DNA of 64,000 nt from Shewanella abyssi (GTDB lineage Bacteria; Pseudomonadota; Gammaproteobacteria; Enterobacterales; Shewanellaceae). The stretch is taken from the NCBI RefSeq assembly GCF_023284025.1, contig NZ_JAKIKR010000013.1, positions 1 through 64,000 of the forward strand. Reading direction: 5' to 3'. Position 1 is the first letter of the stretch. Each line of letters opens with the position of its first letter. The notes below the pieces were generated by a model. It was not told the origin of the DNA and did no database searches. It saw only the letters and a list, made by a program, of their open reading frames with translations. The position numbers and the translations under genes are program-made. Positions 18,118 to 26,247 of the stretch are shown here, piece after piece.

Positions 18118-18152
18118 CCCGTTTGCAGCACGCAATGCAAGATGCAAACGGG
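18118..18152. promoter_or_regulatory. Inverted repeat upstream of a sigma-54 promoter
   Basis: Perfect 10-base arms CCCGTTTGCA and TGCAAACGGG with a 15-base loop that itself contains TGCAA. It is 70 bases upstream of the sigma-54 promoter, a position suited to an enhancer-binding protein. It lacks a T-run, so it is a poor terminator despite following the GT2 gene. Confidence 0.5.
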
Positions 18153-18221
18153 CCACTCCCCTACAATAATAAAGCGCCATAAAAACACACCAACATACTG
18201 TTTTAATAGTGTTTGTAGAGT

Positions 18222-18237
18222 TGGCCTGTTACCTGCA
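18222..18237 (+). promoter_or_regulatory. Sigma-54 promoter for the transferase-TagD-TagF operon
   Basis: TGGCCT-N5-CTGCA preserves both invariant doublets at exact GG-N10-GC spacing, with T before it and A after it. It lies 106 bases before the start at 18344 and would drive the four remaining biosynthetic genes. Confidence 0.72.
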
Positions 18238-18343
18238 ACATCCCTACCATAACGACTGCGCTAACAACGGCTCATAACAGCCGCCGTTAGCTTAATCACT
18301 ACAGCAGAGTCATTCACAACACGATATAGACCCGAGGCCGATT

Positions 18344-20371
18344 ATGACAAATATTCCAACGCGCCCCACCAGCACAACGGCATTGGCTATCCGTGTTGTT
18401 GATGCATCTGCTGCAATGTTGATGATATTGCTAACCAGCCCGCTACTTGCTTATGCCATGGTCAGAAGTGCCGCTAACCATCTCCATACCTTTGAGTCGG
18501 TATTTGTTGCTGGCCCTAATAATAGCGTTATCGCACTGCAGCAGTTGAGTTACGCTGGACGCTTCAAATCGCTGCCAATGCTGTTTAATGTGCTCAATGG
18601 CGATATCAGCCTATTGGGTAGCAAGATAGCGTTTGCCTTTGGTGCCATACAAGCGCGCAGTCAAACAGCAAACAAATACGCAATCAAACCTGGCCTCATC
18701 TCTATCGAGCAAATAAACAGTGCCACTGGGCTTAGCTTTGAAGCAGCTAAGCGTTCTCTCAATAAAGCCCACAGCAGTATTCTCAGCTACATTACCGCAC
18801 TCGTAAGAGCCCTATTTGTGTTTGTTCTCACCCGTACATTCATGCCCAAAATCAAACGTAGCACCCGAGTCATCTCTGTGTTTGGCATAGCACTTGATAA
18901 TTGGACCATGACGGAGCTGTTAAGTGAGCTGCAGCAAACGTGCCAAAACGGGGCGCCACAAACGATGAAACTATACAGTTTGATCAATGCTGACTGTTTA
19001 AATATCAGCACTCAAAATGAGGTTTATCGCCAATACTTACAGCAAAGTGCGCGGGTATTTGCCGATGGTATTGGCGTCCGCTTAGCTTGCCTATCAAAAG
19101 GCCAAGGGCTTAAAGACAATCTCAACGGTACCGACATGTTCCCAAGATTGTGCCAGCTCGCCGCCGAGCAGCAACTGTCAATTTATCTACTGGGGGGTGA
19201 AGAAGGGGTAGCCACAACCGTTGCCAGCAATATGATAAAAAGCTACCCAGCCCTTAAAATTGTCGGCACTCACAGCGGCTATTTCAGTGCGACTAACAAC
19301 AGCGGTAGCGGTGACGCTGGCACAGGGCATGACGATAGTGAAAACAGCGCCGTGGTTAATCAAATCAACCAAGCTCAGGCAGACATTTTATTAGTGGCGA
19401 TGGGGGCTCCATTGCAAGAGCAATGGCTTAAAGATAATCAGCATCAGCTCAACTGCCATGTTGGGATCGGTGTCGGTGGGCTTTTCGATTTCTATTCAAA
19501 CCGCATCAAGCGTGCCCCGCCATGGTTACGACAGATGGGCATGGAGTGGAGCTATCGATTACTGCAGGAGCCTGGCCGAATGTGGCAACGCTATATCATC
19601 GGTAACCCTACGTTTTTGCTACGCGTGTGGCGCGAGAACCGTCAACTGAGAAAGATGCAATCAACCCAGCCACAAAAGCGAAAGCCAAAAACCAATATAA
19701 ACGACACCCCAAAATTTAATGCTAAGCAAGCCAACGCGCGCCGCGCCGCACATAACTTGCATCGACACTTGAACCGTGCTGCCAAACGAACACTCGACAT
19801 TAGCGTATCGGCAAGCTTACTCACCTTACTCATGCCGCTATTTGTGCTCATTTCACTGCTTATTCGCATCGAGTCGCCAGGCGCCGTGCTGTTCTGCCAG
19901 GCTCGTGCAGGACGCAATAATCAACCCTTTACCATGTGGAAGTTTCGCTCCATGTATCAAGACGCCGAGCAAAGATTGGCAATGATGAAAACAGACAATG
20001 AAATGCAAGGCGGCGTGCTGTTTAAGATCAAGCGTGATCCGAGGATCAGCTGGATAGGTAAATTTATTCGTAAAGCGTCAATTGATGAGCTACCGCAACT
20101 TTGGAATGTTTTACAGGGTGATATGTCGTTAGTCGGTCCTCGTCCTGCGCTGTTAAGTGAAGTGAAGCAATACAGCCAGCATGATCGAAATAGGCTGATG
20201 GTAAAACCTGGGATCACCTGTATATGGCAAGTCTCTGGCCGCTCCAACATCCCGTTTGATAAACAAGTTGAACTCGACATCGACTATATCTACCAACAAT
20301 CCATCGCTGCAGATATTTGGCTGCTGCTTAAAACCATTCCAGCCGTGTTATTTGCACGTGGCGCATATTAA
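18344..20371 (+). CDS. Three-part fusion: degenerate PGT-like domain, GT26 (WecG/TagA), polyprenyl-P hexose-1-P transferase
   Basis: A 675-residue protein. Residues about 15-165 resemble the C-terminal half of a WcaJ-type phosphoglycosyl transferase (LPMLFNVLNGDISLLGSK, YAIKPGLISIEQINSATG) but lack the catalytic KFRSM segment. Residues about 175-445 are a WecB/TagA/CpsF family transferase (GIALDNWTM, NADCLN, FADGIGVRL, GTDMFPRL, LLGGEEGV, AMGAPLQEQWL). Residues about 465-675 are a complete phosphoglycosyl transferase (RTLDISVSASLL membrane hairpin, GRNNQPFTMWKFRSM, LPQLWNVLQGDMSLVGPRP, VKPGITCIWQVSGRS). The last domain would start the repeat unit on undecaprenyl phosphate and the middle one add the second sugar. 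TagA in wall teichoic acid synthesis performs that second step, which fits the TagD/TagF genes downstream. Confidence 0.9.
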   Translation: MTNIPTRPTSTTALAIRVVDASAAMLMILLTSPLLAYAMVRSAANHLHTFESVFVAGPNNSVIALQQLSYAGRFKSLPMLFNVLNGDISLLGSKIAFAFGAIQARSQTANKYAIKPGLISIEQINSATGLSFEAAKRSLNKAHSSILSYITALVRALFVFVLTRTFMPKIKRSTRVISVFGIALDNWTMTELLSELQQTCQNGAPQTMKLYSLINADCLNISTQNEVYRQYLQQSARVFADGIGVRLACLSKGQGLKDNLNGTDMFPRLCQLAAEQQLSIYLLGGEEGVATTVASNMIKSYPALKIVGTHSGYFSATNNSGSGDAGTGHDDSENSAVVNQINQAQADILLVAMGAPLQEQWLKDNQHQLNCHVGIGVGGLFDFYSNRIKRAPPWLRQMGMEWSYRLLQEPGRMWQRYIIGNPTFLLRVWRENRQLRKMQSTQPQKRKPKTNINDTPKFNAKQANARRAAHNLHRHLNRAAKRTLDISVSASLLTLLMPLFVLISLLIRIESPGAVLFCQARAGRNNQPFTMWKFRSMYQDAEQRLAMMKTDNEMQGGVLFKIKRDPRISWIGKFIRKASIDELPQLWNVLQGDMSLVGPRPALLSEVKQYSQHDRNRLMVKPGITCIWQVSGRSNIPFDKQVELDIDYIYQQSIAADIWLLLKTIPAVLFARGAY

Positions 20372-20381
20372 GGAATCGACT

Positions 20382-21869
20382 ATGCAAGCAATTATATTCG
20401 CTAATCGAAATGGCAATGAACTCTCCCCCTTACACCAGCACTATTGCCCGGCGCTATTGCCCGTTGGTAATAAGGCCGTGATTGAATTTACCTTAGAAGA
20501 TCTAGCCGAAGCCCATATTGACCGAGTAAGAATTGTGACCTCCTCACATTCTGCAGCAATCGAAAAGCTGGTTGGCAATGGCCAAAAATGGGGATTAGAG
20601 GTTGAGTATTTTTTAAGTCGTGAGCAAGAAGATGTATCAAAAATTCTGCCGCGCCTCGCGCTAAATCAAAATGAAGCAATATTACTGGCACGTGCCGATA
20701 TATTACGCAGCCCATGCATCAAATCTTTTGTGCAGTTTAGCAAGCAGATGAGTCACAGCTATGTGGTGGCTAAAATAGCCAATCAAAATGCCGGCTTGAT
20801 GTTGCTACCAGGCGCTAGCCATTTTACCGAAGACCTCAACTGGCCATTGGCGAATTGCCACGGGGCTGTTCAACGGGTAGATCAAGCTGCAGCTCAGGGA
20901 GCAGAACAGCAAAGTGTCACCCAAATACTCCACGGCGACTGTTTTCTGCTCGATTCTCTGGAAAACTACATGGGTGCTAACCAAGCATTAGCGTCAGCAA
21001 CACTCACAGGTGCTACGCCTAAAGGGCGCTATTTTAGCAGCGCCGCCCCCGTTAAAGGATTTTACCTTGCTGCTAAAACTAAATCAGGCCAACTTAGCAT
21101 GCACAACGCCTGGGGGGTGATAGGCAAAAACAGCTGGATCGATGAAAGTGTCGATATGCAGCAAAGCATTATTGTTGGCAAAAACTGCTTAATTGAAAAA
21201 GCCTGTAGCCTGAAGAACTGCCTTATTTTAGATAATACCTACATTGGTCAGGGCCTCAATGTCAGCAACGCCATTGTCTGTAAAGATCTACTGTTAATGC
21301 CTGAAAATGGTGGCCACCTAAGGTTAACAGACCCCAGTATTATTGCAGACAACCGTCAACAAGCTAAACGTCAGCAGCCGTCCCAATCGGTCTCTCTACT
21401 CGATAGAACGCAAGCATTGATATTGTTCTTTGCCGGCCTGATTTTAACGCCACTACTGATGATGGTCTCGCTAATGACCCACCCAAAGCGACCCATGGTA
21501 ACAGAGACTCTTTTTATCAAGGGCGGACAAAAATCCACTTGGCGCTGGAATATCAGCCCTAGGTTCATCGCCCGCCTACCCCAGCTGTACTGGGTGTTTA
21601 CCGGCCGACTCGCCCTATTTGGCGCCACACCATTCGAGCAGAAAATACAAACAACTAAACAGCTTAAGCAGATCAAGCCAGCAACATCATTAGGCCTATA
21701 CGGCCCCTTGCAACTAGTCATCGACGCCGCAGCGCCTATTGAGGAGCGGCAACTCGTTGAAGCCGAGTTCTTTGCTATTAACCAGCGCAGTAAATATTGG
21801 TCGTTAGTCAGCAAGTCCATATTTGCCAAATCCGTTAAACACAAAACGCCGGTCAATGCTGTGAAGTAA
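20382..21869 (+). CDS. Nucleotidyltransferase-like protein fused to a degenerate PGT-like domain; probable pseudoenzyme
   Basis: A 495-residue protein. Residues 1-240 have the nucleotidyltransferase fold of sugar-nucleotide pyrophosphorylases (CPALLPVGNKAVIEF, VRIVTSSH), but the glycine-rich loop reads FANRNGNELSPL instead of GGxGTRL and the PK lysine is replaced (PA), so catalysis is doubtful. Residues about 245-335 carry hexapeptide-like left-handed helix turns (GKNSWIDESVDMQQSIIVGKNCLIEKA). Residues about 350-495 have a membrane hairpin and a weak echo of the phosphoglycosyl transferase C-terminus (LPQLYWVFTGRLALFGATP). The start at 20382 has AAGGA eight bases upstream, right after the preceding stop; a longer frame begins inside that gene. 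Probably a scaffold or regulator of the fused transferase. Confidence 0.75.
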   Translation: MQAIIFANRNGNELSPLHQHYCPALLPVGNKAVIEFTLEDLAEAHIDRVRIVTSSHSAAIEKLVGNGQKWGLEVEYFLSREQEDVSKILPRLALNQNEAILLARADILRSPCIKSFVQFSKQMSHSYVVAKIANQNAGLMLLPGASHFTEDLNWPLANCHGAVQRVDQAAAQGAEQQSVTQILHGDCFLLDSLENYMGANQALASATLTGATPKGRYFSSAAPVKGFYLAAKTKSGQLSMHNAWGVIGKNSWIDESVDMQQSIIVGKNCLIEKACSLKNCLILDNTYIGQGLNVSNAIVCKDLLLMPENGGHLRLTDPSIIADNRQQAKRQQPSQSVSLLDRTQALILFFAGLILTPLLMMVSLMTHPKRPMVTETLFIKGGQKSTWRWNISPRFIARLPQLYWVFTGRLALFGATPFEQKIQTTKQLKQIKPATSLGLYGPLQLVIDAAAPIEERQLVEAEFFAINQRSKYWSLVSKSIFAKSVKHKTPVNAVK

Positions 21870-21944
21870 TCAGCATCATTAATGTGTATTTGGCATATCG
21901 ACTTATCACTAACGCCCATTTAGCGCAGAGTAAGAGGGAACATT

Positions 21945-22445
21945 ATGAAAACGAATACAAAAACCATCATTACTTACGGCACGTTCGATCTATTCCATTA
22001 TGGCCACGTACGTCTGTTTAAGCGCCTTAAAGCACTGGGAGATAAACTTATTGTTGCCGTTTCAACGGATGAGTTTAATGCACTAAAAGGTAAAGCCGCC
22101 TTTTTTAGTTACCTGCAGCGTGCCGAAATTGTAGCAGCATGCAAGTATGTCGATATGGTGGTGCCAGAAACACACTGGCAGCAAAAAGCCAAAGACATCT
22201 GCAAATACGATGTCAGCACCTTTGGTATAGGAGATGACTGGAAGGGAGAGTTTGATGAACTATCAATACTGTGCGATGTTGTCTACCTAGACCGGACCGG
22301 TGAAATATCATCAACTGAAATTAAAAATAGCCTGGCAGACAAAGGGGCCCCGACGAGCCCAGCAGTCAAAGATCCGAACAATAACTCTCATGATAATCCT
22401 CATGATAACCCTCATGATAATTTCGACAATAAGGTCTCTAAATAA
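21945..22445 (+). CDS. tagD: TagD-like glycerol-3-phosphate cytidylyltransferase
   Basis: Predicted to make CDP-glycerol from glycerol-3-phosphate and CTP. The cytidylyltransferase motifs are intact: YGTFDLFHYGHVRLF with HYGH at 18-21, and RTGEISSTEIK at 117-127. The core of about 130 residues matches the family. A 30-residue tail is added, including HDNP repeats encoded by three 12-base units at 22387-22422. GAGGGAAC precedes the ATG. The stop overlaps the start of the TagF-like gene (TAATG), so the two are translationally coupled. CDP-glycerol is the donor for glycerol-phosphate transfer. Confidence 0.93.
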   Translation: MKTNTKTIITYGTFDLFHYGHVRLFKRLKALGDKLIVAVSTDEFNALKGKAAFFSYLQRAEIVAACKYVDMVVPETHWQQKAKDICKYDVSTFGIGDDWKGEFDELSILCDVVYLDRTGEISSTEIKNSLADKGAPTSPAVKDPNNNSHDNPHDNPHDNFDNKVSK

Positions 22446-23737
22446 TGCGATACTCCTCGCTACGGTCATCTTTACTGCAATGGATAAAAGCCTGTGGTCG
22501 AAAGCTGCTATATCAGCTTTCAAGGCTGGTTCCACGCAGTACTAACAAGGCCGTATTTGGCAGTTATAAAGAGCTATTTTCAGACAACAGCAAGTACCTT
22601 TATAAGCATTGGAGTGATGAAAAGTTCATCCGCTGCATTTGGATCACCGCCAATAGAGAGGTTATCAAGCAGCTGCGAGCTGACGGTTATGAAGTCTATT
22701 ACCGCTGGTCATTCCAAGGCGCGTTTCATGCGTTAACCGCCAAATATTACTTCTACAACAGCTATATTGGCGATATTAATCAATGGCTGGCAGGTGGCGC
22801 TGTAAAAGTAAACTTGTGGCATGGTCTGCCGATGAAGAAAATTGAGTTCGACATTACATCAGGCCCCATGGCCCAAATATTCAACCCAGAGTCCCTACTG
22901 CAAAGGCTTATGCAGAGTCTGCACGCACATCAACAACGGATAAAACCCGATATAATGTTAAGCCCCAGTCCACTGGTTGATCAGTTGTTTAAAAGCGCAT
23001 TTAGACTCGGCAATCACAACTTACTACACTGCGGCTACCCAAGAACCGATTACTACGGCTTAAACCCACATCAGGCACTATCCATCAAAACAGGCAGTCT
23101 AATTAACCCTGCAGGATCGAGCGAAACACAGCACGGAATAAAGACTAAAATCTATCAACAAGTAATTCTTTATGCCCCATCATGGCGTGACTCTTTTCAA
23201 ACAAAGAGTTTTCAAGCTGCAACGCCCTACTGCGCGGCCTTTGACTGGCAAGCTCTATCAGAGCAACTACAAAAAAATAACCAGCTGTTTTTACTGCGAC
23301 TGCATCCAAATGAAGCCGAACTGGCCAATAAGTTCGCAAGCTTTGCTAACATATTGAACATCAGTACCATGGAGGACGTATATGGAATATTGCATGAAGT
23401 CGATCTGCTGATCACCGACTATTCATCACTGTTCATCGATGCCCTGCCTCTTAATATCCCGTTGTGTTTCTATCGCTTTGATAAAGAGCAATATCAGCAG
23501 AACTGCCGAGATATGTATGAGTATTCCAGTACAATACCGACACTCGGGCCAGAGTGCCTCACCTTTAACCAACTGCTAGCACAACTTCAGCCTGACTCAG
23601 TCAATGCACTAGCAAGCAGATACCAGGATAACTTCCGAGCCGCAAACAAGATGTTTTGGGGAGGCTCGCAAACCGGATCCTTTGCAGTGTTAGAAGAGTG
23701 GATGCAGGCTGAGAAGGTTTGGAGCCGGTTAAGCTGA
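22445..23737 (+). CDS. CDP-glycerol glycerophosphotransferase (TagB/TagF-like)
   Basis: A 430-residue GT-B-fold transferase predicted to add glycerol phosphate from CDP-glycerol to the growing glycan. Family motifs are VNLWHGLPMKKIEFD with the catalytic histidine, LLRLHPNE, and LITDYSSLFIDAL. It lacks the long N-terminal extension of TagF, so the length is nearer TagB and similar single-addition enzymes of Gram-negative capsules. It is the last gene of the sigma-54 series and ends just before the REP-rich boundary repeat. Together with TagD it shows the polymer probably carries glycerol phosphate. Confidence 0.9.
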   Translation: MRYSSLRSSLLQWIKACGRKLLYQLSRLVPRSTNKAVFGSYKELFSDNSKYLYKHWSDEKFIRCIWITANREVIKQLRADGYEVYYRWSFQGAFHALTAKYYFYNSYIGDINQWLAGGAVKVNLWHGLPMKKIEFDITSGPMAQIFNPESLLQRLMQSLHAHQQRIKPDIMLSPSPLVDQLFKSAFRLGNHNLLHCGYPRTDYYGLNPHQALSIKTGSLINPAGSSETQHGIKTKIYQQVILYAPSWRDSFQTKSFQAATPYCAAFDWQALSEQLQKNNQLFLLRLHPNEAELANKFASFANILNISTMEDVYGILHEVDLLITDYSSLFIDALPLNIPLCFYRFDKEQYQQNCRDMYEYSSTIPTLGPECLTFNQLLAQLQPDSVNALASRYQDNFRAANKMFWGGSQTGSFAVLEEWMQAEKVWSRLS

Positions 23738-24077
23738 GAAGGTACTAGGACGGACTACGTCCTGCTAGGAAATCAACAGAAAACACCATTCGGCTTTTGA
23801 TGTTGATGTTGATTTTCTGCTTTGCTAGCACCTTCTTTTAAAGTAGGTCGGCATTTATGCCGTCGGTTAGCATGGTCGATTGCAATGATTGATGGGCTAA
23901 AGCCCAACCTACAGCGGTGTTGTAATGCTTATGTTGGTGTTCACGATTATCTTTTGTAGGTCGGCATTTATGCCGTCGCTTTGCTCTTTTCTAGTTTTTA
24001 CCGTAAGCGAAGCGTTCCGTAGTGACGAAGTCGCGTACCGTAAGGCCGTAGGTCGTTCGTCTAAGATTTTACCGTCT
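23738..24077. repeat. Convergent gene-end region with REP hairpins and inverted copies of the left boundary repeat
   Basis: A 340-base gap between the plus-strand TagF-like gene and minus-strand rfbC. Bases 23825-23865 are the exact reverse complement of 82-122 (41 bases), and 23956-24003 the exact reverse complement of 57-104 (48 bases). Between them lies extra REP material: a TGGGCT-AA-AGCCCA hairpin at about 23889-23902 and linkers also found in the island arrays. So the right copy has gained a REP pair relative to the left. Bases about 24003-24019 (GTAAGCGAAGCGTTCCG) recur at 32175-32191. Confidence 0.85.
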
Positions 24078-24623
24078 TTACTCGAACCTAGTCGCTTGGC
24101 CGTCTTTATCCGACAATATCGGCACCACACCCTTATCTAACGGCCACTTAATCGCAATATCAGCATCATTCCAAGCCATAATGCCCTCATCACCTGGCGC
24201 ATAGTAATCAGTACATTTATAGATAATATCAGCGTAATCACTTAAGGTTAAAAAACCATGAGCAAAGCCTGGGGGTATATACATTTGCAGCCTGTTTTCA
24301 GCTGACAGAATTTGTCCAAGCCATTGGCCGAAAGTTGCCGAGCCTTGACGAATATCCACAACGACATCAAAGATCTCACCGGCGATAACGCGAATAAGTT
24401 TGCCTTGAGGATGTCTCTTTTGAAAATGCAGCCCCCGCAGCACATGCTTTGCAGAACGGCTCATATTCTCCTGCACAAAAGTGGGCGCCTTTAAACCTAA
24501 CTGCCCAAACAGTTTATCAAACTCAGACTGGCGAAAAGTTTCCATAAAAAAGCCACGCTCATCAGCGAAACATTGAGATTCAAATAACAGCACATCAGCA
24601 ATAGCAGTAGGAATAAGTTTCAT
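24078..24623 (-). CDS. rfbC: RfbC/RmlC dTDP-4-dehydrorhamnose 3,5-epimerase (copy 1)
   Basis: Predicted to epimerise dTDP-4-dehydro-6-deoxyglucose at C3 and C5 in the rhamnose pathway. The 181-residue cupin shows DERGFFMETFR, NMSRSAKHVLRGLHFQ (catalytic histidine) and PPGFAHGFLTLSD, at normal family length. Copy 2 lies at 35975-36523 and is clearly diverged. It stands alone, facing the end of the TagF-like gene; its usual partner rfbD is at the far end of region 1, as if the glycerol-phosphate locus had been placed between them. Confidence 0.92.
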   Translation of the reverse strand: MKLIPTAIADVLLFESQCFADERGFFMETFRQSEFDKLFGQLGLKAPTFVQENMSRSAKHVLRGLHFQKRHPQGKLIRVIAGEIFDVVVDIRQGSATFGQWLGQILSAENRLQMYIPPGFAHGFLTLSDYADIIYKCTDYYAPGDEGIMAWNDADIAIKWPLDKGVVPILSDKDGQATRFE

Positions 24624-24810
24624 AATATCTCATGGTAAAAAATAGCATGTACGCAGTACAAACAACCCTAGCGATCAATAGCCGCCCGCAGAACTATCAT
24701 TAAAATAACTCCTATTAAGCGCCTTTGCATCCTATTATATTTGCATTACTCTAGTTTAATCCATGGAAGGAGTTATCCAAACAGCTTGTGTATAAATAGG
24801 GAGATAAAAC

Positions 24811-26247
24811 ATGCAAATCATCCATCACGGTGCCGTCAACGGAGTGACAGGCTCTTGCCACCAGCTTGATATCAACACTCATTCGAGTATCTTGATTGAC
24901 TGCGGCCTATTTCAAGGAGCTGAAACTGCAGGCAAAAGCGCCATTGAACAACTGCCCATAGAGTTCGACATCAGCAATATACAAGCGCTCATAATAACCC
25001 ACTGCCATATCGACCACGTGGGCAGGATCCCCTACCTGCTTGCAGCGGGGTTTAATAAACCCATCTATGCAACGGTGGCCACAGCAGCACTGCTGCCAAT
25101 GGTGATTGAAGACGCGTTAAAAATTGGCGTTACCCAAAACCGGCGCATGATAAAGCTCTACTTAAAAATGCTTAAACAACTCATTACCCCAATTGAATAT
25201 AACCAATGGTTTGCCTTAGATCTCGGCACGGCTATCAAAAATAACAACACAGCAGCTACAGCTAATCGCTATAACCAAGCGAAGGCAAAATTTAGAGCCG
25301 CTGGTCATATTCTAGGCTCTGCCTATGTAGAAATAGCGCTATTCAACAGCTTCACTAACAAGAGCAAGAACAACCATAGAGTGGTGTTTTCGGGGGATTT
25401 AGGTGCGACTCACACCCCACTGCTGGCAAGTCCCAAAAGCCCTTATAGAGCAGATACTTTGGTCATTGAGTCGACATACGGCGATAAAAATCATCAAGGC
25501 CGAAAACAGCGGTGCGAGAGTTTAAGAAAGGTAATAGAAAAGTCTGTTGCAGATAATGGCGTGGTACTGATCCCTGCCTTTAGCATTGGCCGCACACAAG
25601 AGCTACTTTATGAACTGGAGCAGCTGATCCATCGATATCGCCATAAAAACCAGATGTGGGAAAATATTGAAGTCATTATTGATTCACCAATGGCGGCAAA
25701 GTTTACCGAGCATTACTTACAGTTTAAAGCGCTGTGGGACAACGAAGCCAAACAGAAGCTAAAGCAGCACCGGCACCCGTTAGACTTCGAGCAACTGTAT
25801 ACCGTCGGCAGCCATCAAGAGCATCTAGCAACAATAGAATACCTTTGTAAACGCAATAAACCGGCGATAGTCATTGCCGCCAGTGGCATGTGCACCGGTG
25901 GAAGAATGCAAAACTATTTGGCGAGACTGCTCCGCGAACCAAGCACCGACATCATATTTGTCGGTTATCAAGCACAAGGTACTACAGGGCGAGAGATCCA
26001 AACCTATGGACCTCGCGGAGGTTACTGCACCATAGATGGCAATAAAGTAGCGATTAAAGCCGCAGTGCATACCATCAGTGGCTATTCAGCCCACGCCGAC
26101 CAACACAACCTAATTAACTTTGTAAAAGGCATGCGTATTAAGCCGACACTCATTCGCATCGTCCATGGCGATAACGATGCAAAAAACGCACTCGCAGAGG
26201 AATATAAGAAGTTACTGCCAGGTGCGAAAATAGAGATAGGGGTTTAG
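24811..26247 (+). CDS. Beta-CASP metallo-beta-lactamase-fold hydrolase (RNA-processing type)
   Basis: A 478-residue enzyme of the MBL/beta-CASP family, whose members cleave RNA (CPSF-73, RNase J and bacterial homologues). Zinc-ligand motif HCHIDH lies at 64-69, followed by FSGDLG, then the beta-CASP part with PAFSIGRTQELLYEL and AASGMCTGGRMQNYL, and the C-terminal HTISGYSAHADQ. GGGAGATAAAAC precedes the ATG. It is flanked by rfbC on one side and REP arrays on the other, with no evident operon partner. An RNA substrate is inferred from the family, not seen. Confidence 0.9.
   Translation: MQIIHHGAVNGVTGSCHQLDINTHSSILIDCGLFQGAETAGKSAIEQLPIEFDISNIQALIITHCHIDHVGRIPYLLAAGFNKPIYATVATAALLPMVIEDALKIGVTQNRRMIKLYLKMLKQLITPIEYNQWFALDLGTAIKNNNTAATANRYNQAKAKFRAAGHILGSAYVEIALFNSFTNKSKNNHRVVFSGDLGATHTPLLASPKSPYRADTLVIESTYGDKNHQGRKQRCESLRKVIEKSVADNGVVLIPAFSIGRTQELLYELEQLIHRYRHKNQMWENIEVIIDSPMAAKFTEHYLQFKALWDNEAKQKLKQHRHPLDFEQLYTVGSHQEHLATIEYLCKRNKPAIVIAASGMCTGGRMQNYLARLLREPSTDIIFVGYQAQGTTGREIQTYGPRGGYCTIDGNKVAIKAAVHTISGYSAHADQHNLINFVKGMRIKPTLIRIVHGDNDAKNALAEEYKKLLPGAKIEIGV

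Larger units (their letters stand above)
18024..18343. other. Intergenic region with inverted repeat and sigma-54 promoter
   Basis: A 320-base gap between the GT2 gene and the fused transferase gene. It carries the 10-bp inverted repeat at 18118-18152 and the sigma-54 promoter at 18222-18237. No gene was seen. Confidence 0.6.

Noticed and set aside
21893..21910. TGGCAT upstream of tagD as a sigma-54 promoter
   Set aside because: No GC doublet occurs at the required distance.
23747..23763. AGGACG-N5-CGTCCT hairpin after the TagF-like gene as terminator
   Set aside because: Short stem and no T-run; more likely part of the boundary repeat.
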